DNA from: Benincasa hispida
Lineage: Eukaryota; Streptophyta; Magnoliopsida; Cucurbitales; Cucurbitaceae
Reading direction: 5' to 3'
DNA length: 64,000 bases
NCBI RefSeq assembly: GCF_009727055.1
Contig: NC_052351.1
Location: 60,122,205-60,186,204 of the forward strand
Part shown: piece after piece, positions 1 to 9,451 of the stretch
Layout of the letters: each line of letters opens with the position of its first letter
Numbering within the stretch: position 1 is the first letter of the stretch
The notes under the pieces: generated by a model
Seen by the model: the letters and a program-made list of their open reading frames with translations, nothing else
Database searches by the model: none
What the model was told of the DNA's origin: nothing
Position numbers and translations under genes: made by a program

Positions 1-92
1 TTCTTCTTTATTTTGGACATTGATGGACTCAATCTTGTTTGAATCCCTCCTAAAATTTTGAGTTTTGTGTTGTTTAGGGGAAAAATTACTTC

Positions 93-850
93 CTAATCTA
101 GTATTCTAAGAACCTGGATTCCCCGACTTCTTTTCAAATCGTTTGAGCACATGATTAAACTTAGACAATAAGAAATAGAGTCAGCAAGAGACTCATCATA
201 CTCGTCATTCAAATTATCAAGCTCTTCTTCAACTAAGGATTGCAAGGCCACACTCTTAATTTTTTTTCTCCAATTTTCCCTCAACTGACATTTCAAATGT
301 GAGTAGAGATCCAAATAACTCATCCACTTTCATCTTGGAGATGTCATGGACATCATCAATGGCCGTCACTTTCATGTCAAATTTCTTAGGCAAATACCTA
401 GGAACATTCCTAACCAATTTTCCTCTTGAGATTTTCTCCTCCAAAGAAAATAACTTATTAGCAATATCAAGTAACCGAACATTAAATTCAACAATCATTT
501 CATCATCTTACATTTTTAGATTCTCAAACTTCGATTTTAAAAGTTGTAATCTTGACAGCTTGACCTTTGAAGTTCCTTCGTGAGCAATAGACAAAATGTC
601 CCAAGCTTCATCTTGTTCAGCTTGACATTTAAAGTTCCTTCATCAAACAGAATATGTTGTGATCACACCATTAAGAATATCACTTAAGGCACGAGAATTT
701 CCAGATAAGCTTAATCGTCAGCTTCAGTCCATTAAATCACTAACTTCATAACATTTTTATCTTCAACATTTTTCATAGTTAGAGGAGACCAACTAGTTAC
801 AATGGCTTTCTAAGTTTTGCTGTCAATAGACTTCAAGAGTGCAATCATCT
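93..850 (-). pseudogene. Ty1/copia gag fragment (UBN2-type), decayed
   Basis: Read on the minus strand, two overlapping frames give typical copia gag text. The first has 'IVEFNVRLLDIANKLF', 'LPKKFDMKVTAIDD' and 'MKVDELFGSLLTFEM' (about 498 down to 256). The second continues through 'RILD...' to about 93. Further upstream on the minus strand, about 850-700, weaker similarity to the gag N-terminus is visible with frame breaks. Gag of this family packages retrotransposon RNA in the cytoplasm. No zinc knuckle or pol follows because the window ends. Frameshifts and stops show it is dead. It belongs with the primer site at 1,790 and the LTR fragment at 1,804. Confidence 0.8.
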
Positions 851-1789
851 TGGCTTTCCAATATAGTAACATACATCAAGCAATTCATAAATCAATATAA
901 CAACTTATATCAATTCTCATGAAAAGCTACACATGCATACTATACATTATAACACTTATATAATACTTTCAATACATGCTACATGTTTAACCTATGGTGA
1001 GATTTTAAATCTATATGGCATACTTTATGCACACACAAATTTAATTTCATTAAAACATACATTCAAAATGCATAATTAATTAAACACACTATAGTGAATT
1101 GATTTTGGCATCTTAGCTATCAAACAACTAAATTTTACAAGAATAATTCAAAAACCACCTCGAATTGCTCCTAAACACTTCGAACCGATTGGAACCAGTT
1201 GAAATTAGCTTGAGTCGGACTTATTACATGCATTATTTCTTTGGTGTCAATTTCTTATTACATGCATTTGCATGAAATTCATCTATAGATAGATGATTAT
1301 TATTTCTTTTAGAGGTTAATGCAACTTCAATATTAGGAGATAATTGTTATTTCTTATTCTTCACTCCAAACATTCTCCAAATCTTAAAACTTCATTCAAA
1401 TCCCATCAATTTTGTGTCTCGCAACTCATTTCAAGGTCGGAGGATAGCAGGGAATATTCTTACGATAATCCTCATTAAGTTTGTGACTGCAATTAAAGGA
1501 AAATTTGGAGCAATCAAGGAGTTCTACAAAGGTTATACCCTAAAACCCTAACTAGGTTTATTATGAATTTGCATGCTTATTTCATGAAATTATTGTAATT
1601 AGAGTGTTCTTTATCTAATTAGCTTCCGCTATCATATTTGTATGACTATCAGCAATTACAACAGTTACAATATAGTTGAAGCTTAATTTGATACCAAAAC
1701 CGTAATATATCCAACTTTAGCAACCAACAACATTCATCACATGAATTAACACCCACCAAGCTTAATATAAAATTTAGTGCTTAAAACAT
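851..1789 (-). other. Leader of the minus-strand copia element plus unassigned AT-rich sequence
   Basis: This gap lies between the copia gag and its primer-binding site, so part of it must be the untranslated leader. The stretch 1,240-1,560 (direct repeat of 'cttattacatgcatt', then 'caaggtcggaggatagcaggg') reads like the 3' part of a different plus-strand LTR, but I could not define its borders. I see no gene. Confidence 0.4.
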
Positions 1790-1802
1790 GCTCTGATGTC
1801 AA
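1790..1802 (-). promoter_or_regulatory. Primer-binding site of the minus-strand copia element
   Basis: The plus strand reads gctctgatgtcaa. On the minus strand this is a slightly changed version of the initiator-Met tRNA primer site TTGGTATCAGAGC. It sits directly beside an LTR end (TGATGG on the plus strand, so ...CCATCA on the minus strand), which fits the expected LTR-primer-gag order. Confidence 0.65.
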
Positions 1803-1803
1803 T

Positions 1804-2084
1804 TGATGGAACTAAAAACACGCATGCAGAAACAATTAAGATATTAAATACACTAATTTCATTAATTTTAACTACTAAGCATGTAAGTTCAAGCTATAAA
1901 AAACAGAGTTCGATAAACTTACTTTGATGAAGCTCGAAATTGAATCAATTCGTTGATTGTTTCTGATCACAAACAATTCTGGACCACAATTAGAGTCTTT
2001 CCTGCTATTCTCTAACCTTAGAACGAATTGTGGATTCCAAATTCGTGAGAGGAAATGTGAGTTTGAGTGAGAGTTTGTTTTAAA
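1804..2084 (-). repeat. Copia 5' LTR fragment (3' end only)
   Basis: This segment lies between the primer site at 1,790 and the gypsy sequence that begins near 2,085. On the minus strand it ends in ...CCATCA at the primer site. Its outer part is missing, cut off where the gypsy LTR remnant starts. Borders are approximate on the right. Confidence 0.55.
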
Positions 2085-2258
2085 ACAAAGTTTCCCAAAA
2101 CAAAGTTGCAATTTCGTTTATTTCATTAAGTTTTCCACTGCGAAATTAATTGTTTTAAAGGATATTAGTAAGAGTGGGCAATAGGTGTCACGAAAGAGTG
2201 ATATTTATTGTCTTCACGCATTCTTTTAAGTAAGAGATAAAATCCATGAGGGGGTTGT
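2085..2258 (+). repeat. 5' LTR remnant of the gypsy element
   Basis: This part aligns with 6,262-6,437, the end of the 3' LTR. The two differ by scattered substitutions and short indels (for example 'aataggtgtcacgaaagag' against 'aatagatgaaagag'). The remaining 5' part of the LTR, more than 2 kb, is absent. Confidence 0.75.
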
Positions 2259-2260
2259 GT

Positions 2261-2272
2261 TGGTATCAGAGC
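2261..2272 (+). promoter_or_regulatory. Primer-binding site, initiator-Met tRNA type
   Basis: TGGTATCAGAGC lies about two bases after the LTR end. This is the standard plant retrotransposon primer site complementary to the 3' end of initiator methionine tRNA. Confidence 0.85.
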
Positions 2273-2349
2273 ATAAGATTTTGGGAAAGGGTAAATTAGG
2301 TTGAAGCATGGTGATAAATATGTCTAATGCGTGATATATTATAGGAATC

Positions 2350-3383
2350 ATGCCTCGTGGTAGACCGCGCAAGCAACCAGTAGGGACTCATGATGCTACC
2401 TCAAAAGCAACGGAGGAAGACCAAGGTGGGTCAAGTCATCCACAAGCAAGAGCGGAAGGTGACGAAAAATTGTTGGGGAAATTTGCTCTATATTTGGCAG
2501 AAAGTCTAGAAGGTGTCAGTAGACCCCAAAAAGTGTTTCGGCATTAAACGGTTGAAGGCACTGGGAGCCCCAACCTTTGAAGGAACAACGAACCTAGCAG
2601 ATGCAGATGCTTGGTTCGTGACAGTAGAAAAATGTTTCAGGGTAATTCGATGCCCTGAAGACAGAAAAGTAACACTAGCTACCTTTCTATTTCAAAAAAG
2701 AGTTGAGGACTGGTGGCGGGTGTTTGAGAGTAGAAGAAGAATAAGGGAAGAAATTACTTTGGAGGAATTTGATAAAGCCTTCCATGAACAAGTCTATCCC
2801 CATACATTTCACAATACAAAGCGAAATGAATTTCTGGATCTCATGCAAGGCTCATTAACGGTAGCCGAGTATGAGCAGAAGTATACAGAGCTTTGCAAAT
2901 ATGCCACTAGCATAATTTGGGACGAAGATGAAAGATGTAGAAGATTCGAAAGGGGGTTGCGAGCCGAGATACGAACACCTATAACCACTAGTGTTAATAG
3001 ATGAGAATTTCCAAAGTTAGTGGAAACGACATTACGGGTGGAAGCTAGACTAAACGGGCCAACAGAAACAAAACCTAAGGAATGGAGAGAGAGAGGTCAA
3101 AAATTTTCCTTAGGGGTTTTAAATAAAAAAAATAATTAAGACCAACTTTGGGAAGCAAAATACAAAGATGGAACCTATACAGGAAGAGGTAAAAATTCCC
3201 AAAGAATCCATAGCGAGTGTCACCCAAAGGCCATGGTGTTCGAACCGTAGGAGGTATCACTTTAGACGATACTATGGAGGAGCGAATATGTGCTACAATT
3301 ACGGAGAATCTGGTCATTACAAACGGAACTGCCCTCAGATGAGAAAAGAGGACAAAGGAAAAGGAAAAGCCCCAAAGACATAG
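2350..3383 (+). pseudogene. Gypsy gag with frameshift and degenerate zinc knuckle
   Basis: Translation starts at ATG 2,350 (MPRGRPRKQ, a basic N-terminus). It is shifted one frame near 2,515-2,545 and goes on in the frame ending at 3,004. The core reads 'LKALGAPTFEGTTNLADADAW', then 'WWRVFE' and 'FDKAFHEQVYP', with 'LTVAEYEQKYTELCKYA' further on; this is the retrotransposon gag capsid fold. A stop at 3,004 and further breaks precede a zinc-knuckle-like stretch at about 3,291-3,332 (CYNYGESGHYKRNC) in which the second cysteine is tyrosine. The normal role is to form the virus-like particle in the cytoplasm. It is non-functional as written. Confidence 0.8.
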
Positions 3384-3516
3384 AGAAATGCATACTATTT
3401 CTGTTTATAGATGCTTAATTAAAATTACTTTCTTGTAAATATGTTTTATTTACATTATGATAAATAAAGTATATTGTGATAATCTGTGTTTGTTCGTTGA
3501 AATAATTTCTAGCTAG
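3384..3516. other. Non-coding spacer inside the gypsy element
   Basis: This is AT-rich sequence between the two zinc-knuckle blocks. It has no recognisable coding content and may mark the scar of an internal deletion. Confidence 0.4.
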
Positions 3517-3843
3517 ATGGGATCAAGCCAAAAAAGAAATCCTCTCTGTGAGAGATGTGAGAAATGCCATCCAAGAGAATGCTTGAAGGGAACGGATAGA
3601 TGTTATGTATGCAAACGAACAGGGCATAAAGAGAAGCCATGCCCAAAGTTCTTTCATTTCCTTAGCCATAAGGAAACAGCACTCGACCCTAGTAAGGATT
3701 TTTCCTGCTGTAGATGTCATGAAGTCATCAAAATGATCAAGAGGGAAGAGAAGGGTTGTGCCTAAAGTGTGAGCAACCAGGGCATCACTGTAAAGACTAC
3801 CCAACAAATAGTTCTGCCAGTGGTTCAGGACGGAATCAAGCAT
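3517..3843 (+). pseudogene. Second gag zinc-knuckle block (CCHC)
   Basis: An 82-residue frame from 3,517 holds an intact CX2CX4HX4C knuckle (CYVCKRTGHKEKPC). It is preceded by a Cys/His cluster (CERCEKCHPRECL). After a stop, another frame at about 3,753-3,800 gives a degenerate third knuckle (CLKCEQPGHHCKDYP). Together with the block at 3,291 the element has three knuckle-like units in broken frames. Nucleic-acid binding of gag RNA is the family role. Confidence 0.6.
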
Positions 3844-3990
3844 GGAAGGACTTTTGGTATTAGAGTACCAGTGGAAAAAGGGTTCTTGTAAATAAGCTTT
3901 ACTTGAATAAAAATGTAGCCTGTAAATATTCTAAAATCAGTAATAAAGCAATGTTTACAACAATAATCAAATTTCGGAGACGAAATTTTC
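3844..3990 (+). other. Pol-deleted junction and last pol codons
   Basis: The sequence passes directly from the knuckle block to 'tttcggagacgaaatttt', the usual end of gypsy pol just before the polypurine tract. The whole pol region, usually 3 kb or more, is missing between them. Confidence 0.5.
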
Positions 3991-4006
3991 TTAAGGGGGA
4001 AGTAAT
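3991..4006 (+). promoter_or_regulatory. Polypurine tract of the gypsy element
   Basis: The run aagggggaag lies just before the 3' LTR start. It is the expected plus-strand priming site for reverse transcription. Confidence 0.7.
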
Positions 4007-4375
4007 TGTAAACTCGGATTTCAATTTCCTTACTTGAGCTAATAATTAAGGGAATTAGCTAAGTGTAAGTTAAATCCTATGTTAAAAAAAAGGAAAAAAT
4101 TCTAAGTGTTTGAATAAGTCTGTTGAGTAACTTTGAGTTGAGCCATAATTAGTGGAATTTGACTAAGTGTAAAGACAAAAGAAAACCATGTGTTTAGTGT
4201 TAAGAAACATTAACGCATGAGGCATCTAATGAGGCTAAGGTTGTAGAAGTTATTAAGCCCTGAAAGCCAAGTGTGGCCGAAGTGAAGATAAGCCAGGCGT
4301 TGGGCAAGGCATGCACCAACCAAATGTTAGAGGATTGCATGCATGCGACAGAGTCAAGTCGAAGTGTTGTGCGCG

Positions 4376-4900
4376 CGAACAATCGTGTAGCTATAGGTGG
4401 CACTAAACAATGAGCTACACGATCGTGTAGCTATGTGTGGTGCTAAATGATAAGTGTAGACACTAGACGATATGTTAGGCGCGAGAGCCATAGAATAGGC
4501 GAAGCGCTAGACGATGGGCGTTGCGCGATAGATGCAGACACTAGACGATGACACTACATGATAAGCGGACGCACTAGACAATGGGCATGATGTGTTAAAC
4601 GATAGACATCAGCGCGACACGATGAAGCTATACAGAAAGCATAAGAGCTATACGATGAGCAACAGCAAGATCGTTAAGTGATCAGCAACAGCGAGAGATC
4701 ACTAGGCGATGACGCTATGTGATGGGGTGTAAATGCTATTTGAGTAGGCATTACATGATGAGTAACAATGAGATCGTTGGGTAATTACTAGACATAAGTC
4801 ATGCAGTAACACTAGAACTATACGATCTACTATGAGCCAATGATATCTGAGAGTTGTGGGCTGAGAAGAACTAACCAGACATATGGCGATCAAAAGGGAT
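4376..4900. repeat. GATCG/TAGACGAT motif cluster with 20-bp palindrome
   Basis: Short motifs (cactagacgat, acgatcgtgtag, aggcgcgag) recur with irregular spacing. The perfect palindrome AGCTACACGATCGTGTAGCT is at 4,413-4,432. Similar clusters lie in copia-type LTRs at about 6,925, 38,425 and 51,835. Confidence 0.7.
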
Positions 4901-5086
4901 GTCTAAAGACCATGCGATTTGAGCTGGCGAAGGAGAAGGCATGCAAATCAGTTAGGTAGAGCTGGAAAAAGAAGAGGCAGACACTTCAAGCTGGTTGTGG
5001 TAAGGTTGGGCATTGGCAGCCTGAAAAGGGAACGCCTGGGCATGCTGCAAGCTAGAGGTGTCTAGACAAGGTGAAGGATGAACACT

Positions 5087-5094
5087 TATAAATA
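5087..5094 (+). promoter_or_regulatory. TATA box of the gypsy LTR
   Basis: TATAAATA occurs about 1.1 kb into the LTR, followed by G/C-containing sequence and a purine-rich leader. This is the likely start region for LTR transcription. Confidence 0.6.
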
Positions 5095-6437
5095 GGGCAA
5101 GGGGCTTCACTTCAATTCACAAAAAGCATTTCCATTCTGAGAGATCATCTAAGAGAGGTAGTTGAGAGTAATAATTAAGAGGAATCTATACGTTGGATGG
5201 AGGAAGAGCACACTGATCTGAGTAGTGATCAAAGCAGAAACGTTGGGTGGTACAAACTGTACGGACAGACGATAGTGTCAAGTTCAAATGAGAAATTATT
5301 CCAAACTACTCGTGCAAATCAAATGATTCTTGAATCAAAAGTTATTAAATGTTGTTTCGGTATGAGGGCTGCTATGAGGAAATTCTAAGTTTAAGGCTGT
5401 CAAATTGAAGGAAAACTGAGAGGTGTTCACCAGTAAGGAGACAGTCGAGCCAAGTAGAGAAAACTTGAGACTCTGAACCCTCGAAAGGGAATCTCAGAAC
5501 CAAACTTTAAGGTAAGCTAGTTAAGACATTCCTAAACATTTTTGTAGAAGGAAATGTCTTGAGATATGGTTTGTAATGATGAGTAATCTAAGCTTTAAGT
5601 TGAATTTGAAATAGGATTCAACAGAAGGTCAAGGGAAACCGGGTGAACTAGGAAGGAAGAGCAATCCCAACATATCACTATGAGTGGTTTCTTATTTTAG
5701 TCTTTTAGCATATTCTAAATTAAATATGCTATTGTTATGAGTGAATGCTTGTTACCATGAGGAGAGCATGGGATTGGGATAGTTAGGGGGTCAACGAAAC
5801 TAGCTTCTGAGCCCAAAATGGAATCTCACAAGATGATCAAGGGACCGAGAAGTTTAGTTCCTGAGCCTGTGGGAGGAACCTTGCATGGGATGGTCAGAGG
5901 GTCAATGGGCCTAGCTTCTGAGCCCATGGGAGGGAGAATTATGTGCACATAAGTTTATGAATGATATAAATGTGAAATGTTAACTATCTACCGTGTGTGT
6001 AAGTAGGTTTGTGAAAAACTTCATTCAAGATGGAGGTTTGCGTAGTAACCTCATGTTATGGTGTTATAAGTTGAAATAGACCTAGAATTATGATTCCACT
6101 CACTGGACTTTAAAAGCTCATGTTTTATTTTCATTTTTTCCCTGCAGGTAGCAAAAGAGTCCAGGTTGCAGGAAGTGGTCGAGGTCTACCACAAGATAAA
6201 ATAATTACTAGAATAAAGTTTGTAGTCGGAATGGGGCTACTGTTGTAAAACATAGCTTAAAACTTGTAAACTGTTTTCCTAAACAAAGTTTCAATTTCGT
6301 TTATTTCATTAAGTTTTCCACTGCGAAATTAACTATTTTTAAGGATACTAGTAAGAATGGGCAATAGATGAAAGAGTGATATCTATTGTCTTCACGCCTC
6401 CTTTTAGGTAAGAGATAAAATTTGGGAGGGAGTTATG

Positions 6438-6554
6438 ATACTAATTGTAAATCCTTAGATCCATATGCAAAATATCCAAACCGACACAACCCACAAAGAT
6501 TACCAAAATCTAATACCAATTAAAGGAAATCAAACATGAGATTTCCATGAGCAG
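6438..6554. other. Short fragment related to a gypsy LTR
   Basis: The stretch starting 'aaatccttagatcc' with 'cacaacccacaaagattacc' closely resembles 13,205-13,280 inside the minus-strand gypsy LTR. 'tctaatacca' near 6,511 resembles a decayed primer site on the minus strand. No gene is seen. Confidence 0.45.
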
Positions 6555-8638
6555 TGGAAGGGATCATTCCAAAATCCATTCAAATTGAACACTAACAATT
6601 ACAGTCTAAAACGGAAACTATCAGGCCATGCACAAACAAAAATTACAGCATGCTATACGATGATACAAGGGATAGAGGATGCATACCTTTGAAGAACAAT
6701 TTTTCACAAATCCCTCGATCAGTCGACAAGCGTCCAAGAACAGCACTCGAATGCAACGACTGGTACAGCCAACGAACACGAACACAACGAATGGCCTCCA
6801 CGAAACCAATCGTGACTCGATCCACGAATTGAGTAAGGACACCATCACAATGGTTACCTTGGTATTCTCGGTGTGAGAATCCAGGAGTTGTGGGCTTGTC
6901 TAATCTTGGCTTGAGGAAGAGACTGAACGTCTACGATTGTGTAGATGATCGAGCAAGTGGGAGATAATACACTGTCTATCGCATAGACGATGTGCTCGAT
7001 CGTTTAGTAAACGGCAGCCAATCGCATAGACTTAGCCACTTGATCGTGTAGCAACGATCAGCTGAATGACTATCGTATAATCAACTNCCAATCGCATAGA
7101 CTTAGCCACTTGATCGTGTAGCAACGATCAGCTGAATGACTATCGTATAATCAACTCTAAGTGATCGCTTAGTTGATCGTGTTGTCTCTCAATGCTATCG
7201 CTTAGTGAAACTCTTTCACTTGATAGCTCGTCTCCATGAGTACTTTCCGAATGAGGCAACTACTAAATTGAGGAAAACAATTTTCCTTTTATCTCACGGT
7301 TACCATAAATTTCCAATAACCTCCCACTCAATCGGTTATTAGAGAAAAAGAAATTAATTATCATATAATTAATATATTATAAATAAATATGATAACGAAC
7401 TTACCATATTATATTTATAACCTATAGTTTTAATATTTCATCTCATAAAACATACAAACCATAGTTCTTTTTTTATTTTATGGTACTTAATGTAAATCAT
7501 ATTTACATTAATTCCTCCACTTGATGTATCTCATACATCACACCAATTATGTCATATATAATTGAATTTCCTCTTGTCAATTTGAACATTTCATATGAAC
7601 CCCAAAATCTGATTCTCAACTTGAATCCATTGAGCTACCAAGGGGACCTTATGGACCTGTAGCTTGAAGCTCCAACGGTACGTGCATAGCTGACTAAACT
7701 CTTTAGTCACGAGATCCACCTTCCGTTAACTGTCGAACACTCTACTAAAGATTGACAGCTGAACTCTTCTCACTACAAATATATTTCTGTGTCCATCAAA
7801 AGTACGATAACCCTTCATAGATTAATCGTAAGTACAGCTAGGACAGTTTACCATTTTGCCCCTGTATTTACATCTAACTCCTTAAGTACCACTGATTCCT
7901 CTAATGAACAATAAGTCATAGTCCTATTATGACTAGGTTCTCTCTTCCAAAGAGAGGGTGTGGCCACTAAGTTCAAGACCCGGAATCATCCCTTAAGGGA
8001 GAAATCTATCTACTTACCCCTACTTCGTGGAAGGAGTGATTTCCTTCTTATGTAACTGAGTTCCCAGCTCCCCAATCAAACAAATTCCGAAAAAGGTAGG
8101 CTTGTTGAGTTGGCAATCTGCCCATTCTCACCCAACTAATCAAAAGACCACCCTTGTAGGCAGAAGTTCCCAAAACACTCAGAATTAAGGTCATGTCACC
8201 TATGGTCGTTTTAGTGATATGTAAGTCTCAATTATCAACGGCGTTATATAAAGAGACTAATCATCTTGTGGTTCGGTCTTATACAAACTCTTAGTATAGA
8301 ACACCTACGCTTGCATGTCTCCACATGAATGAGAATCAGACCATCTGTAGTAGTTTACAACACTTGTGAATCTCTATTAAATGAGTCATATCCGTAGTGT
8401 CACCAGGATAAGGTATCCATCCTTTATCCTTATATTACAGACCTTTTAGGTTATTACTTAAGGGATGATTCACTTGTATATCTCATATACATACTTAAGT
8501 TTATATAAAATAACCACGGATCTTTGTTTATTGGATATGAGTAAATACAAATAAAATAACTTTTATTTTATTAATAACAATATATAAAATGTTTACAAAC
8601 TACGAGACTTTGGGAGAATTAGGACACCAATCCCAACA
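6555..8638 (-). repeat. Copia-type LTR, minus orientation, with assembly join
   Basis: On the minus strand it would start TGTTGGGATTGG (8,638) and end ...TTCCA (6,555). It aligns through most of its length with the LTRs at 38,049 and 51,475: shared blocks include the 'tattctcggtgtgagaatcc' region, the GATCG cluster, 'ttaactgtcgaacactctac' and the final 'atcccaaca'. It contains an N with an exact 69-bp duplication (7,018-7,156). Flanking bases (AGCAG and CCCTA) do not match, so it is not a clean solo insertion. Confidence 0.7.
7018..7156. other. Assembly join: N flanked by identical 69-bp copies
   Basis: Bases 7,018-7,086 and 7,088-7,156 are identical and separated by a single N at 7,087. This is the signature of two contig ends that overlap but were not merged. 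Confidence 0.9.
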
Positions 8639-8982
8639 CCCTACATGTTTTGACTCGACGTCTAGGTCTATTGCAACTGAACTGGTGGTACTTGCTTCTT
8701 CTGATTCTGGTTCTAGACAGTCTGTCCTGCCATCATATTACGGATCAAATCCTGTAGTGTTTCCATCAGGGAGGATGCAACAACTTCCCTAATTCTCGCC
8801 TCCATTTCTTTTTCATCGACTTGAGCCATAGGTGGATTTGAAGCTGTCGAGATGGTCTGACTTCCATCGGCTCCCTCTTTCTACACCCCTGAAGGGGGAG
8901 GATCCTGAACTTGTGGATGTTGCACTTGAGGTTTCCAAACCCCTCCTCTAACTGCCTTTCTTGGTATGAGCTTAGGTGCCAT
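8639..8982 (-). pseudogene. Gypsy gag N-terminus, minus strand
   Basis: An ATG at 8,982 on the minus strand opens 'MAPKLIPRKAVRGG', followed by a proline/glutamine-rich stretch. After one stop come text such as 'PPMAQVDEKEMEARIREVV' and 'METLQDLIRNM'. That order (basic start, low-complexity region, helical stretch) is usual in gypsy gag. It lies just inside the primer site at 9,159 and LTR at 9,173. It is cut off by the copia LTR at 8,638. The short plus-strand frame 8,589-8,792 is a shadow. Confidence 0.55.
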
Positions 8983-9158
8983 GTCCTGTCATGAACTCAC
9001 GAATCAACTCTTTTTCTCTAAAACCCTTTCAACAAAACAAACATGTTTACTAAAACGATACATTAGGATTTACCTGGTGATGACAAGGAATCCGTTACTA
9101 GGCCACATGGACTATCTAGACTTACATTGTAAGTTAGGCTTCAGAATCTAAAACATGG
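8983..9158 (-). other. Leader of the minus-strand gypsy element
   Basis: This is the sequence between the primer-binding site (9,159-9,170) and the gag start (8,982). It has no coding content of its own. Confidence 0.5.
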
Positions 9159-9170
9159 GCTCTGATACCA
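9159..9170 (-). promoter_or_regulatory. Primer-binding site of the minus-strand gypsy element
   Basis: gctctgatacca on the plus strand is TGGTATCAGAGC on the minus strand, two bases from the LTR end at 9,173. It is an exact initiator-Met tRNA primer site. Confidence 0.85.
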
Positions 9171-9451
9171 ACTATAATTACCCGACTCCCTAGGACTCAA
9201 GCTAGGTCATTACTAAACACATGCATGCATGAAACTTAAAATGACACCCTTTGATAATGAAATAAATAAGGAAATTTAAAACAACCTCCATTAAATTCAA
9301 ATATTAAAATCAAATGATAGGGTACCCATAAATCATATATAACAATAAATAGGTCTGAAAACAAACCTTAACAGTAATTTTCCAAATAACAAGATGACAG
9401 TTAAAAACATAAAAGAATTCTTAAAATATGAGCGGAAGCATTAAAACTGGT

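Larger units (their letters stand above)
2085..6437 (+). mobile_element. Ty3/gypsy element reduced to gag (TR-GAG-like)
   Basis: The order is: remnant of a 5' LTR (2,085-2,258), primer site (2,261), gag (2,350-3,383), second zinc-knuckle block (3,517-3,843), polypurine tract (about 3,991) and a long 3' LTR (4,007-6,437). The final 170 bases of the 3' LTR match the 5' remnant closely, including a shared run around 'ttccactgcgaaattaa'. No protease, reverse transcriptase, RNase H or integrase is present. Only the last few residues of pol ('tttcggagacgaaatttt') precede the polypurine tract. It is either a gag-only non-autonomous element or an internal deletion. Confidence 0.8.
4007..6437 (+). repeat. 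3' LTR of the gypsy element, about 2.4 kb
   Basis: It begins TGTAAACTCGG after the polypurine tract and ends in the block shared with the 5' remnant. It holds a GATCG/TAGACGAT-rich cluster (about 4,376-4,900) with a perfect 20-bp palindrome at 4,413, a TATA box at 5,087, and three degenerate repeats of about 60 bp around 'agcttctgagccca' (5,780-5,940). The last bases are not the usual CA, so the exact end is uncertain by a few bases. Confidence 0.75.
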
